DNA from: Macrotrachela quadricornifera
Lineage: Eukaryota > Rotifera > Eurotatoria > Philodinida > Philodinidae
Assembly (NCBI GenBank): GCA_022393335.1
Contig: JAJEKB010020494.1
Location: 289,839-353,838 of the forward strand
Reading direction: 5' to 3'
DNA length: 64,000 bases
Made by a program: the position numbers and the translations under genes. This document shows positions 11,141-23,533 of this stretch, one piece after another. Under the pieces are notes generated by a model. The model was not told where the DNA came from. It did no database searches and was given only the letters and a program-made list of their open reading frames with translations. How positions within the stretch are numbered: position 1 is the first letter of the stretch; each line of letters begins with the position of its first letter.

Positions 11141-14100
11141 TTATGGTCTTTCGGAAACTGGTGCTTGTTTTAATTATATGCGTTGGGGTCGTCATATATG
11201 TCGCTGTAACGAGAATCAGTAAAATGAACTTGATCATCGGACTACAATTTTCTTTTTTATCATAGAATATTATGGTATTTTGCTTTTTATTTGCAATAAA
11301 ATTATGGAGAATATAAAAAGTTCATGATCGATTTTATCTCAGCTATTGTTCTCTGACGGAAGAGACCATTTCTTATTTGTTAAGAAGGTCTAACAAGGTC
11401 TTGTTTTTTGAGAATGCAGAATCGTATCAAAATTTACTCAAGATCCTCTTAAGGTTATGCGAAATGATTTTGTCAAGATTTTATTAAGTTCTAGTTAAAA
11501 TATAAGTCACATCTTCATGATGAAAACGAACTTTATCAAAAACGCGGTCTGAAAGATATAAAGAGTGCCTTCCTTTTGTCGTTTCCTTTCACGTGAATAA
11601 TCAAGATACTTTAGGTAACTATTGGTTTCATCTATATCTTTTTGGAGATATTCTGGAAATAACAAGGTTTATTAAATTCTGACGCTATTATTAGTTGTTT
11701 ATTCCAACTGATTGTACATCAGAAATATAAGAATGTATTTTTTTCCTCGTTATTCTAATAGACTTTTTTAGTTGAGTATATTGACTCAAAAGAATTGAAC
11801 TGCGTTTGACAGATTCATTTAAATGTTAATTTTTCATGTTTCAGTCATGTAATCGGCAGTGAAAAAGTTTTCTATATGGATGAACACCTCTGAAAAACCA
11901 GCTGAAATCTTATTGGTTGCGGCGGAGGAACTTCTATCCAAATAGAATTCAAAAAAAGATTTTCTCTACTTTAGTTGGGTAATATATAGTGTTGTGTTGA
12001 CCCATTAGAAGATTGCCAGAGTCAGCTTTTTCATATCATGTGAGCAACCTCATATTTTGTTATGAAAATAGATGAGGAAAGGCTTCTCGAAAAAATAACC
12101 CTATTCTAGTAAGAATGTCAAATCTATGAAATTCAAAATGTTTGATGATTCCCATTTATCGACTTCGAAAATCTTTGATTGAACTTTGTGTCAAATATCG
12201 TTATTTTTGAAGGATAATCTTTCTTTTTTACTCAAGTCGATCAAAACACATTATTTATAGGCCATTCTGTAGTTGCTTAAATGACATGATATATGTTGGT
12301 TTACTTTATCTTGGTGCTTTTCTCCCTGTAGTATTGTATATGAAAACATCTACTCTTGTGTACATCTTTTGACTTTACAAATAGCCAATATATAATTCTT
12401 CATTAAAATACGTTGTGGTATAAGTGCTTATCTTTTTATATTTATATATACGACTAAAATCGTAAGAGTAATACATTACAATCAACGTTCTGCGAAATTT
12501 TTTAAAAAAAACCTGTTATAACTACAGCATTAGATACTATTTTATCGACATTTTAAAGTTTTCGTATAACATCCACGTATGGGATGCTGGGAGAATAATT
12601 TATTTTCATTTTCAATCATCAAAAGAATATTTGTTGTTTCTAATGAAATTTACTCGACCGAAAGTTGAAAATTAGGTCGGATGAGACAAAGTTCATATGT
12701 AGATTATAAATGAGAAAAAACTATTAATAAAATAGCAACACTATCTATATGTATCATTCTACCGGAAATATTTTTTCCAATTTCCATTACCAAAGTTACA
12801 TGTATTACAGTTCCTTGGACGTTGTGTTAAAGCATTTATATAAATGATAAAAAAGAATTTTTTCAGTTTTTCTTATGAGAAATATATATGTTTACTATGA
12901 ATCAGTTATATCAATTGTAAAAGACTATTTTTATCTTTACTAGACATATCCATGTATCTAACCTCTTATGATTAGAAATCTTGTTCATCTTATTAAAAAG
13001 CGTGTGGCATAGTTTGAATGTGGAAAAAAGTTTCTGAACAATATCACCTTTTTTAGTAATAATAGACTTTTGAAAAGAGATATTTCTCAATCAGTGATTA
13101 TGTTTTGTAGATGAATCTAGTACCATTCGATGTAATATTAATTTTTGTATTAATTCGTATGACGAAATGTATCTCCACTGGAAAGAGTCAAAGAGAAGTT
13201 TTTTCATACTATCATTTTCCATGCCTACAATATTTTTAGTTATTATTTCGTATGATCAGCAATATAATCTCTTCTGTCCTTTCCACTCATCTTAATGACA
13301 ATAAAGATACTTAATACAGTTGTTTCTTTTCGACCGTGTTTCATGAAAAAAACATGCTTTTAATTAACAAATCAGTTTTACATGACAATCTGTAGAATTT
13401 ACGTTCAATAGAAAAGACAGTTTTCAATTTTTCTCACTCGAAAGAAGTAGAGGGATTCGGTAAGAGATCTGTAACATTCGTTTCAAATTTTATTTTAGAA
13501 TATGCGTGAAATTACAATGGATAATCGATACAGTACAACGAGCAAGCTTTTTCGAAGGAAAGCTCGGTATGATTTGAGAGTTACTGATCATTCACTCACC
13601 CATTCTCTCTCGTATTTTTTTTTGTTTTAGGCGAACGCGACTATAGACATTTTTATTGGTAAAATGCTGCTGTTGCAAGATACTGATGTTCATTGCTACG
13701 ATATTTATTGTGTCACTGATTGCATTATATTTACTTAGCAAAGACTATGATTGTGTACTGAAGGGCATCTCCATAGATATAGAGCTCAGTATTTTCGCAG
13801 AGTATATTCTGATATCTTTTGTTTTTAAGAAATAAGATTAATTCAACTCAAAACCGATACTTTCGATTATAAAATTAGTTGACCTTTTTTTTGAAAACCT
13901 GATGCAATTTTGTCAGTTTCTAATGAGATCCGATGGTTTTTTTATTGGTTGACAATTGACATCAGCCCGGACGCCTTAGGTAGCGAGAAAGACTGAGAAA
14001 CTCTTTTAGCTGTAATATAAAAAGACTTCTTTCAGAATGAATTATATCACAAGATAGAATATCTTCGGATCTTTTAGTTGTTCAAGTGAAATATAAACGC

Positions 14101-14640
14101 ATGATGTTGCTTATCGGTATGGCCAAGCATTACGGTATTTCATTTTTTCAACTTGTAAGTCATATATAATATCTTGAGAGTGAGAATGGGTATTCATCAA
14201 GAAGCTATTACAATTTGGATTTTGTTGCCGCTGAAAACGCTTTGTCAATAAGCTTAAAATTGGCATTATTTAAATTAATTCAGAACACAAAAAGTCAAGA
14301 TAATCTTCCCGATAAAGAACCTCAATTAAATTCAACAAATGTTTCACTATTTTTGATAGAGAGATGATTTATTGCCAATTTCAATGTAGTCCAAGTGAGA
14401 TTATCGAGTACTATATATTTTGTTGATTTCGACAGTTTATTTAACATTACGAAGAAAATAAAAGAAGAATTGATCTTTTAGAAAATAGATAAGTGGTGTT
14501 GGATTACTGACGTCATATATTGTAAACTAATGTGTTCTCTTATCAACTTCCTCACTGAAATATCATGTAACAGTGACCTATGAGTAATGAGTATTTGTGT
14601 ATTATGAAACATTAAATTTAGTACAAGGGAAAAAGAAGAA
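11141..14640. other. 3.5 kb gene-poor DNA
   Basis: Only AT-rich sequence with many short stop-interrupted frames was seen. No exon, RNA gene or transposon could be supported. Confidence 0.45.
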
Positions 14641-14647
14641 GATTTGT

Positions 14648-14656
14648 GTATATAAA
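14648..14656 (+). promoter_or_regulatory. TATA box of the secreted peptide gene
   Basis: TATATAAAT lies about 85 nt upstream of the ATG at 14733, a normal distance for a core promoter with a short 5' UTR. Confidence 0.5.
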
Positions 14657-14732
14657 TGCAGCATCATATCACATCTATTACAACTATTTCAAACGTCTAT
14701 TTTATATATTTAACACTTTTTTACTTTAAAGA

Positions 14733-14982
14733 ATGCGACTAACGACTTGTATTCTCATTTTGGCTGTTCTACTCGCTCTTCAACGTAAGTCGAACGATTT
14801 CAGGCTTTTCTCATATGAATTAGTTTATATTTTTTCTTATTTTAGTCATTGCAAATGTCAGTGGAGCATTTAATGAAAAGTACTACTATGAATGTTGTAA
14901 ACGATGTACTCGACTGGCGAATGCGAGAGCAAGAGCGCTCTGTTATAGTGGTTGCATGGCAGCTGCAATTGCAAGAGGATAA
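14733..14982 (+). CDS. 62-aa secreted Cys-rich peptide
   Basis: Exons 14733-14784 and 14846-14982 join in frame (phase 1) across a 61-nt intron (GTAAGT...TTTTAG). The first ~18 residues are a textbook signal peptide (MRLTTCILILAVLLAL). The mature part of about 40 residues has five cysteines, as CCKRC then CYSGC, around a basic Ala/Arg-rich segment (RLANARARAL), and ends AAIARG. The size, signal peptide, cationic middle and Cys spacing suggest a secreted effector or antimicrobial-type peptide. An odd Cys count allows a disulfide-linked dimer. No named family was recognised. A TATA box lies upstream and AATAAA at 15060-15065 downstream, so the gene looks complete and compact. Confidence 0.75.
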
Positions 14983-15059
14983 ATCAATTAGACATGCGGA
15001 ACAGCCTTAAATTCTACAACATTACCAAAAAAAAACTGAATAATTTTTTTTCTACTCAT

Positions 15060-15065
15060 AATAAA
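15060..15065 (+). terminator. Polyadenylation signal AATAAA
   Basis: AATAAA lies 78 nt after the stop codon of the secreted peptide gene. Confidence 0.5.
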
Positions 15066-15928
15066 TATTTATACAAGAATGAAAAGAATTTTTTTGTTTA
15101 ATAAGAGCCATCAGCAACTATCAATTTTAGTATTTGCAATTTTTCATAATTGTACGAGGCTACGGAGTGGTACATAACCTTTCTTTCACCTCTAGCAGCT
15201 TCCATTGTAAATGATATTACAATGTATTATATATCAAATTGAAGCCCATGAAAAATTGGATTTATGAGTGGCCAAAATACACTTGTATTTTGCGATTTTT
15301 ATGCTTCATATAGATATTTTCACGAAAAGTAACAGCAGTTTTGTAATCTCTATCACAAATTGTATCTAGAGATGTGTCATTTGTATATTATCAACCAAAG
15401 CAAATTTTTGAAAAATCCTGGTGACATCCTGTTAGTATTTCAGACAAAAAATGTCAAAGCATTTTTTCAACTACAAACTTTCGATTTATATATCGATTGA
15501 CGCGGCTTTTGACGTAGATTACGGATTTCATATTAATTTTGTTGAAAAATTTATTAAAAAATACAGAAATTGCAAGGTTATACCCAAATGGACTCGTATC
15601 CTGCGTCTTAATCAATGATAGAATTTTTTTAAAACATTCTACAAAATTGATTTTGATTTTCCAGCAAAGGAATAATGTGATATGACAAAAATAGGTTCTT
15701 ATTTATAGTTTTAAAGGGTTTTTTCTTCACATTTCTGATAGATTCTGGTTATTTATTATACAAACTTTCTGACGATGAACTTCTCTAAAATGGGATAAAA
15801 GACGTTGATCTTCCACCAAATCGAACACAATACTTATGTTTATTGTTATATGCTGACTATCACAGAGTTAGTAAAAACAAAATTATGAAAACATGAGTTT
15901 TAATGAGATACAATGTTTAGAATTCTGT
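15066..15928. other. Intergenic AT-rich DNA between two convergent genes
   Basis: No gene seen. It carries the 3' flanks of the rightward peptide gene and the leftward glycoprotein gene. Confidence 0.45.
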
Positions 15929-17302
15929 TCAGTCATTATTTGAAATATTTATATATATTAATGTAAAGATAAATATCATTAAGAAATTGTGAAATCTTGC
16001 AGATATTCCAGAATTAATTTCAATAGGAACCCAATCAGTTAATTTTTCAACGCAACCAGCTTCGACAACATTTGGATGATACGCTTCAATACTAGTTCTT
16101 GGCGTTGTGTCACCATGTTGAGTGTAATAGTAAGTGGCACCCATTTTTGGACTTGGAATTGGATCAAGTTTATCTAATCCAATATAATGACCAGTTTTTT
16201 TGTCAAGATATAAAATAACTGGAAAGATACCAGCAGCATCAATCGCATTACCAATCCATGCTTCTACAAGAACCGGTTCCATTTCATTAATACCCCATTT
16301 TTTTGTAATCACCCAGTCACCCCCATAATCTAAGAATCGAGAATTAAAATTATAAACTTCACATTGATAATTACAACTTGTATACCATGTACATATTTTT
16401 GAAATTGAATCATACAAAAAGAATCCAGTACTATTAAAATAATAGTGATTAGTACCGGCGGAAATAATAAGTAATTCATTAGGATCATCCATGATCCATG
16501 TTGAATCTGTAATTAAATTAAATGCTTGAATGCCAAAGATACCGTAACCATAATTACTTGGTAATGGATAGGGTAATTTATAAGCATCAATGTTCTTATT
16601 TGGACATTGATCACTACTTGTACTTTTACAAATTTTTAAATATCCAGTAGATTGAATTCTAACACCAAGCGGAAACGTGTGACGAGCTATACCAAATGGT
16701 GGTCGATTCTCTTGTAGATCTTGTGGAGATGGAAAAGGAGCACCAGAGAGAATAACATCAATACCATATAGTTTGCCATTCACAACATTAACATGTAATA
16801 CTACTAATTCTGTATCTGGTTGAGTACTGCAACCCGGACCTACGCCATTGTATCCAGATGGTGGACACTGGTAATCTAAATTATATTCGTCGATTTGACC
16901 CAAAACAGTCAATGCACCAATTTTTGCATAGTACGTCTGATTTGTATGAGGATCGATGTAGGTTGTATAATTTGTTGTTAAATTTGTAATCTGATTCCAA
17001 TTAAAGATTAAGCAATTATTAGAAATAGTATCATTGACAGTCCAATCTACAGTAGTTTCCATACAAGAAGATGGAATTCTTTGCATATAAAATAGTCCAC
17101 AACCTACAGCTGCAAGAATATGAGACAAATAAGTGAAATAAGGATAGAATAAAAACAACAAGAAAAAAAGCAAATGAACAAAAATAGAATGGTTCAATTT
17201 AATCGATATCAGAGCAAACAAATAAACAAACTAACCAGTTTTCGTAAGAAAAAGAGCCGAGAGTGCCAATCTAATTTGAATATTGACCAGATCCATCCAC
17301 AT
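15929..17302 (-). CDS. Secreted or GPI/membrane-anchored glycoprotein, unknown family
   Basis: Exon 1 (17302-17236) and exon 2 (17109-15929) join in frame across a 126-nt intron (GTTAGT...TTGCAG) to give 415 residues. Exon 1 supplies a signal peptide (IQIRLALSALFLTKT) that runs into VGCGLFYMQRIPSSC. The ectodomain is rich in Cys, Tyr and Asn-X-Thr/Ser sequons (NDT, NLT, NYT, NQT, NST). It contains recognisable blocks such as FGIARHTFPLGVRIQSTGYL and YGYGIFGIQAFN but no domain I can name. The last ~15 residues are hydrophobic (FLMIFIFTLIYINI) after a small-residue stretch (INSGIS), so a GPI-attachment signal or C-terminal membrane anchor is likely. It sits alone, transcribed leftward. Confidence 0.75.
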
Positions 17303-19082
17303 TACGTGAAAAAAGCTATATGTATGACGTCTTTTTATGTTACTTTTGTTTTGCAGTTAATGTGATTTTTTTCTATTTATCTAGTAGCAACACCCATTAC
17401 TTATAGTTAATAATGTGGATGAATTTTCATTTTTTACATTTCGTTGCAATATGTTGTGTAATAACTCCTTCGCATGCGCAAATAAAATAGAACACACATT
17501 TCTATTTATATTATTTTCTTTTACTTGTACATGTATGTTGCTTTTGAATAAGTATTGCTCTTACCTCTCTGCACAGGTAAATCAAAGGAAGAGCCAATGA
17601 AAACATCGAACATTTCTTAAAGAAGCTATACTACGCAAAATTTTAACATACTTTTTCAATGATTCAAGACGAATGCATATGTAAAGAAACCTATATATAT
17701 ATATATATCACAAAATTTTCTGCTCTTAGTATGATGTATTTTATTTGCTGAGAAGCAATCGTTGTTAATGAGTTCTTCAATATGCAAAAAAATTAATTTG
17801 TTTTTTTTTGTCCTAGTCGTTTGATGATACTGCCTATCAAAATATCAAATGATCAGAGTCGTATAATAGAAGTTCCATGGTAGATTTCTTTTGAAAAATT
17901 CTATTGAAGTCCTTGGTTGATTCCTTATATTTCGTTGCATCTCATCTATACAAATTTTATAAGAATTTTTTAGAAATATTCGAGACTCTGCACAAAACGA
18001 AGTCCACTAAAGTTTTTATGAATTGGAAATTATACTCAGATACTGAGAGCGAATGATTGATTTGAATCTAGATTAATGTGCTGGATGAAAACAACTGATT
18101 GATACCAATAAGTTGACTGCTAAACACTTTGTGTATTCTGTTGCCTAAAAAGAGGAAAAGAGAATTTTTTTCATCTACTACCATTTAAAGACAATCAATT
18201 TATGAAAAAAAAGAGTGACTAACAAAAATACATAATTTTTTCTTGTATGGGATGTCAAATTGTTTGTGTACAGAAAAAGTTTAATTGGATATGCGAACTA
18301 TGGATAATTACGAGCGATCAATTTTTTTGAAAAAAACATGAACTAGATTGAGCTAGCCTAAAAGTTGATTATGCATAGGCTGACTTTCTTTAATCTATCT
18401 CAGCGTCATGTGAGATCTTTGTAGTGAAATAGTTCAAAGATACAATGAAATGTGCTCTAACAGATGATTCAATTGACAATACACATAATTGTTCGTTGTA
18501 GTGCACTAAAAAATTCATTATATGTATAAAAAAAATATAGCAAATGCAGAGTATATAAAACGTTCTATGAAACGAATAAATTCTAAACTAGATTTTTCAG
18601 TTTGCTCATTATTACAACCATCTATAAAATATGTCTTCACATTCTATTATTATCGATGTCTAATGTCCTTCGTTCACATTCCTTGAATCTTGTTTCTCAA
18701 CTTCCTTTTAAATTTTTTTTCATCAATTAAATAATTATTATATTAATTTTAACGTAACAGTTACTGAACTCTAGGTTTTGAATGAAGTGAATCTTAACTG
18801 CTGTTGCCTAATATAGAACAAATGACATACTCGTCAAACAGCCAGAAAATAGCATAAAGTTCCTACAGAATAACAAACTATTTGTCTCAAAAAATGTAAA
18901 GAAATTATTACATCGCGATCATAGAAATGTGGTTTATGAGATCGCAATCTCGATTAGGAATATTTTCGAAAGAAAGAAATATCTGACATAACTTGTTATA
19001 GATATAGCGGGAAGACGAAGTTCTTGTTCAATCATTCTTTTTGGTCGAAAACTATAAATTTTTTCAACATAAAAATGATAAT
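17303..19082. other. Gene-poor DNA with a short TA microsatellite
   Basis: No gene recognised. A (TA)n run lies near 17692-17707. The start should hold the promoter of the leftward glycoprotein gene. Confidence 0.45.
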
Positions 19083-19097
19083 AATTGAACGAATTAC

Positions 19098-19262
19098 TGA
19101 CAAAATCTCGAAAAAAAAAATTTCGAAAGCAAAAATCTCGAAAATAGAATCTCGAAAGCAAGAATCTCGAAAAAATAAAATTTCGAAGTAAGAAATCTCG
19201 AAAGCATGAATATCGAAAACGTTAAATCTCGAAAACACAAAATCTCGAACAAAAATCTCGAA
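19098..19262. repeat. Left terminal array of TCTCGAAA-type units
   Basis: About ten imperfect units of the form AATCTCGAAA, including TTTCGAAA variants, are separated by short A-rich spacers. They are the left end of the MULE and the inverted partner of the array at 21450-21597. Confidence 0.85.
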
Positions 19263-19625
19263 ACAATTTCTTAATACAAACTCAAAAATGAAATTTTGAG
19301 CAGTGCAAATTTGAAATGAAAATTTTCATCTTATTTGTTGATAGATGCATATTTGTGTAAAATATGTTTGATTATTACAAGTTCGTTTCTTTCGTTTATC
19401 GAGTCTGGTGCCCTTTGATATCAGTAATGATATCTATTAACATTTCTACTATTCATCCAGGCTTTCGTCCTTTGTCTGCAATAGATATCTTCTATCTTTC
19501 TTTCATTCATCCAGCCCTCGCTACTTCATTTACAAGTGATATATATGATTTTTCTTGCATTATTTTTGCGTTCATGCCGTATCGTTAGTACGAGTTATTT
19601 GCGTTCGTCCATCTCGCTTTGACCC

Positions 19626-19633
19626 TATATAAA
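19626..19633 (+). promoter_or_regulatory. TATA box of the MULE transposase gene
   Basis: TATATAAA lies about 60 nt upstream of the transposase ATG at 19689. Confidence 0.5.
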
Positions 19634-19688
19634 CACAATTCGTTTTTTCCTTTGCCATTATCTCTCTCCATTTTATTATAATATAGTC

Positions 19689-21287
19689 ATGCCATCGTCC
19701 GATTTAAACAAACCACCAACTATTACATTCATCACAAGTAACAAGAAAAAACGTCTTCTTGTTATTGATGGTTATATTTTTCAGCAAAACAAATCAACTG
19801 ACAAAGTTACCTACTGGATATGCCAGGAAAAAATGTGTGGTATGGGTGCTCATCTTACTAATAATGATTCATTTATTAAATTTACGAAATCCGATCATAC
19901 ACATATGCCTGCACCCGAAAAATTGGAAATTCGAAAAATGTTGCTAGACGTGAAAAATCGTGTTAATCGCGAAACAAATGCCGTTGGTAAAATTTACACT
20001 GAAGAGCTTTCTCGAACCAATCTCTCAAGTACGGCACTTGCCATGGCAAACACACCTAAAGAAGCGAGTACGTAAAATAATACGTTCTTCAAAAAAAAAT
20101 TGATCATTTTTATTATAGATCATGGTTTGCATCAAATTCGTCGACAAAGTACACCTATTCTTCCATCTTCCATAGATTTTGATATTCCATTACGATACAG
20201 AAAAACAACTGATGGACAACGTTATCTACTTTCTGATAGAGTTCAGCACGTTGATGGAGAAGTTGCAAAACGTATTATAGTTTATGCAACCGATGAACAA
20301 TTGCGCCTTCTTTTCACATCATCCCACATTATGATGGACGGTACCTTTGCTAGTTGTCCACCACATTTTGACCAAATATACTCGATTCATTCCATTAAAA
20401 ATAGTCAAAGTAAACTACTTTAGTCTTTTATAAGAAAATTCTATATAATCTATCGAAATAGGTTATCTTTGTGTTATTGCTGTTCTTTGTGGTCGATCTA
20501 GTATGATTTACAAAGAATTATTTTCAATTCTCGTTCATCATGCTCGTCGTCTTCAATTGAGATTTCATCCTCAAACAATAACAACAGACTTTGAATTAGC
20601 TATGATCAAAACAATAGCTGATGAAGTAAAGTATCTCCTCTTTTCTCTTCACTAAATGTTTTTATCGACTTTAGTTTCCAAACACACATCATGTGGGCTG
20701 CTATTTCCATTTTACAAATTCAATCATTAGACAAATTCAATGTCTTAATCTAACCACGGTGTATTGTAACGACGAACATGCACGTTCTACTGCACGTCAA
20801 CTAATGACGCTTCCTCTTATTCCTCTTAATTATATAAAATATGTCTTTGATAAAATTGCTGACACAGCACCTCATATGATGAAACCATTAATTGATTATT
20901 TCGAAAATTATTGGATTAGGAAAATGCGTTGGAGTTTATGGAATGTCTATAGAGTGGAGCACCACACGAACAATTATGTGGAAGGTAAATTTTGAATTTT
21001 TTTTCCTAATATTTTACTTTTGATTAGGGTGGAATCATCGCTTCAACCGGTTGGTTGCAAGGTTTTCCCCAAATGTCTGGCATTTGTTTGATTGCTTTCG
21101 TACCGAAGAAGTATGTGTACGGCAATCAATGTTAAAGATGGCTATGGGAGATAAAAGACAAGTCAACAAGAAAACAGCCGATTTTCAAGCACGACTCGAC
21201 TCCCTTCAGTCTCAATTAGATGGCAAAATGATAACAATCGACGAATTTTCTCGAGGATTAGCTCTACTGATGGCAACAAAAATTTAA
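19689..21287 (+). CDS. MULE transposase with N-terminal FLYWCH zinc finger
   Basis: Five exons (19689-20067, 20119-20409, 20462-20625, 20675-20984, 21028-21287) join in phase through 43-52 nt introns into 467 codons with no lesion. Residues ~12-75 form a FLYWCH zinc finger (GYIFQQNK, TYWICQEKMCGMGA, DHTHMP), a DNA-binding module typical of Mutator-like transposases. The MULE catalytic core follows: first Asp in MMDGTFASCPPHFDQIY, second Asp in TITTDFELAM, then the C-x2-H motif of GCYFHFTNSI, then TNNYVEGWNHRF. The C-terminal 50 residues look coiled-coil-like (ARLDSLQSQLDGKM). The encoded enzyme would bind the terminal arrays and excise and integrate the element. Which residue is the third catalytic acid cannot be fixed by eye. 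Confidence 0.9.
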
Positions 21288-21449
21288 AATTTTTTTTTTG
21301 TTATATTCTGTTCTTCAATGAAATATTGCATCTGATCGATAAATTGTAATACATTTCTTAAGTAAAATAAATTATCATATAAAACTACCGTTCTTCTACG
21401 TAATATACAGTTCTAAAATTTTTTATTATTTTCGATATTTCTTCGAATT

Positions 21450-21597
21450 TTTTGCCCTTCGATTTTTCTTTCTTTCGAGATTAAAAATTTTTCGAGATTA
21501 AGAATTTTCGAAATCCTACTTTCTCGAGATTTTGTTTTTCGAGATTTTATTTTTTGAAATTTTTTTTTCGAGATTTTTTTTTCGAGATTTTGTCATC
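21450..21597. repeat. Right terminal array of TTTCGAGA-type units
   Basis: This is the inverted counterpart of the left array: repeated TTTCGAGATT with T-rich spacers, ending TTTTGTCA, the complement of the left tip. Confidence 0.85.
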
Positions 21598-21804
21598 ATA
21601 CCAATTGAACAACTTGTTATGTACAATATGAACATTATTATTCTTACTCTTACTGGCATAACCACATTCAATCGTTACCTTCATTGTCAGGATACATTGA
21701 TATGAAACTTCACTAAATTATTTCTATTTGCAATCTTTATTATCAATAATGAAAGAAATGAATAAACGAAAAAAAAATAACAATTTTATTGAAGATTTGT
21801 TCAA

Positions 21805-23533
21805 TCATTTAGATGTTTTTCCATTTTTAAATTTTAAAGAATCAAGAGAAACAGGTTCTAGACCAAGAGATCGTAATGGATTATTTTCTGCCATACTTGC
21901 TTTTACCTTTTCATACTAAAAAACAAAAAAAAAAACAATAAACGTTTATTTTTCTTCAAAAAAAAAATTCATTGAAATCTTAATATCGAACTTTTTCATC
22001 GACGTCAAATAGACCAGTTTTGGATGTATTATTAAAAAAAGCTTTATATGTTTCTTTTTGTTTAACTTCATGTTGTTTATTTTGTTGTTGACAATGTTCA
22101 ATTTGTTGTTGAGCAGCAATATTCGATGGATTCATTTTGAGAACAGTTTGAAAATCATTAATCGCTTGTTCAAAATTTGAAAAAGCTAATTGAGTTTGAC
22201 CACGACGGAAAAGACATTTTTCATTTTTAGCATCCAAAGATAATACATTATCACAAAAATTTTTGCATTGAAGATAATCACCTAATTTTAAATAACATAA
22301 AGCTAAATTTGATTGTATAGAAATTTTTAATTGTCGTAATTTAATTGCATCATCCACATCTTGAAATGTTACTGATAAAAGAAGATTAACAGCAATTTGA
22401 TATCTTTTTACAGCAAGTTCATAATGATTATTCTTTAATTACACAAAAATAAATATATTTAATTATAGATTGTGAAAAAAATACTTTAACAAGATCATCA
22501 GCTCGTGTTTTTAATAGTTCGGCTTGTTTAAGTTTTTGTTTATCATTTAACAATCGTTCTTCTTCCAACTAGAAAATCAATAAAGAATTCGGTTTATTTT
22601 TTAATTTTTTTTTTCATACTCGTTCGAATTTAATTAATGTTATTTCATATTGAACAGATTCATCCAATGGAATCGAAAATTTTTCTAAACCTTCAAGTGC
22701 TTTTCCTTTTAAAGTTAATTGACAATGTTCATTAAGAAGCATTTTACAAACAGCATGTTCAATACTAAAATTCAATGAAAAAACAAACAATATCTAATTA
22801 TAATAAATAATCTTTTTTATCAACCCCAAAGGAATATGTTGAAGAAAACCTAATCCAACAATAAATTGAATTGTTCGTTCATCAAATATATTATCTCGAT
22901 AAATTCCTTTGAAATTAATTTCTACCATTCCATCTTCATTTGGTGTTTCACGTCCTTTACCTCGACGAATTATTCGTCTAATAATACTTGCATCATTTTC
23001 ATCACTTAAATCTTTTCCTAAAAATAAAATTTATTGTAAGAAAAAAATGTTGTAAACTATTGAGAAATTAATTTTACCGATAAAATCTAATAATTCTATT
23101 TCAAAGATGACATTTGTAGCCGATTGATATTTCTTTTCTCCTTTTGATCCATAAGCATATTTGGGTATAGACATAAAACGAGCAATTTCTCCACGTTTCA
23201 TTGTAGCTACCCCTAGATCCCAAGCTGGAATTACCTCTCCTTTACCTAAACTAAAACTAAATTTCTCATTTCGATCTCGACTATTGACAAAGATTTTTCC
23301 ATCAAGTTCACTTCCAACATAATGAATAAAAACTTGATCATCAAATAATGGTTTATCATCATCGATACCTTGACGAACAATTTCTTTTAGTAGACCTTTG
23401 AATAGAAAAAAAAACGTCAATCAAGGATGAAACTTTATACTATCTACTAGAAATATTTACCTTTATCTTGATCCGGAGAAATATCTTCGCCTGTAAATGG
23501 AAGTTTTTCTTCTTTTGATTGAATTGATGTCAT
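21805..23533 (-). CDS. FKBP4-like: FKBP4/5-type peptidyl-prolyl isomerase co-chaperone
   Basis: Seven exons (23533-23461, 23395-23078, 23017-22825, 22764-22620, 22568-22485, 22432-21992, 21915-21805) join in phase into 454 residues, close to the ~459 of vertebrate FKBP52. FK1 (~25-130) has the FKBP core: VFIHYVGSELDGKIF, FSLGKGEVIPAWD and YAYGSKGEKKY. FK2 (~134-243) is more diverged and lacks the VIxxW core, as in the inactive second domain of FKBP51/52. The TPR domain (~268-400) has residues expected of the carboxylate clamp that holds the Hsp90 C-terminus (QSNLALCY, KCLFRRGQ). A final exon adds a charged tail. Expected role: cytosolic Hsp90-associated prolyl isomerase. Two introns use less usual donors (GTTGAT, GTTCGA). 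The start ATG is followed by a sensible N-terminus (TSIQSKEEKL). Confidence 0.93.

Larger units (their letters stand above)
19083..21610 (+). mobile_element. Complete Mutator-like (MULE) DNA transposon with iterated terminal repeats
   Basis: An 8-bp direct repeat AATTGAAC at 19083-19090 and 21603-21610 brackets the element (19091-21602), as expected for a Mutator-type target duplication. The outermost inverted ends share TGACAAAATCTCG. Inside them the left end (about 19098-19262) and right end (about 21450-21597) are arrays of a ~10-bp unit around TCTCGAAA, in opposite orientations, with variable A-rich spacers. The only gene between them is the FLYWCH/MULE transposase, which has no stop or frameshift. 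All parts needed for an autonomous element appear present. The arrays resemble subterminal transposase-binding arrays of known MULEs. Confidence 0.85.

Noticed and set aside
10965..11222. 85-codon hydrophobic frame (Val/Gly-rich)
   Set aside because: It is the +1-shifted shadow of the exon encoding CGGHSCKKCGKC. The other frame has matching splice sites and sensible composition.
18934..19238. Phe/Arg-rich minus-strand frames
   Set aside because: They are translations of the repeated TCTCGAAA array at the left end of the MULE and its flank.
19105..19262. Regularly spaced repeats considered as a CRISPR array
   Set aside because: Units are ~10 bp with A-rich variable spacers and have an inverted counterpart flanking a transposase gene. 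The setting is eukaryotic.
21728..21919. 63-codon plus frame
   Set aside because: It is antisense to the last exon of the FKBP gene.
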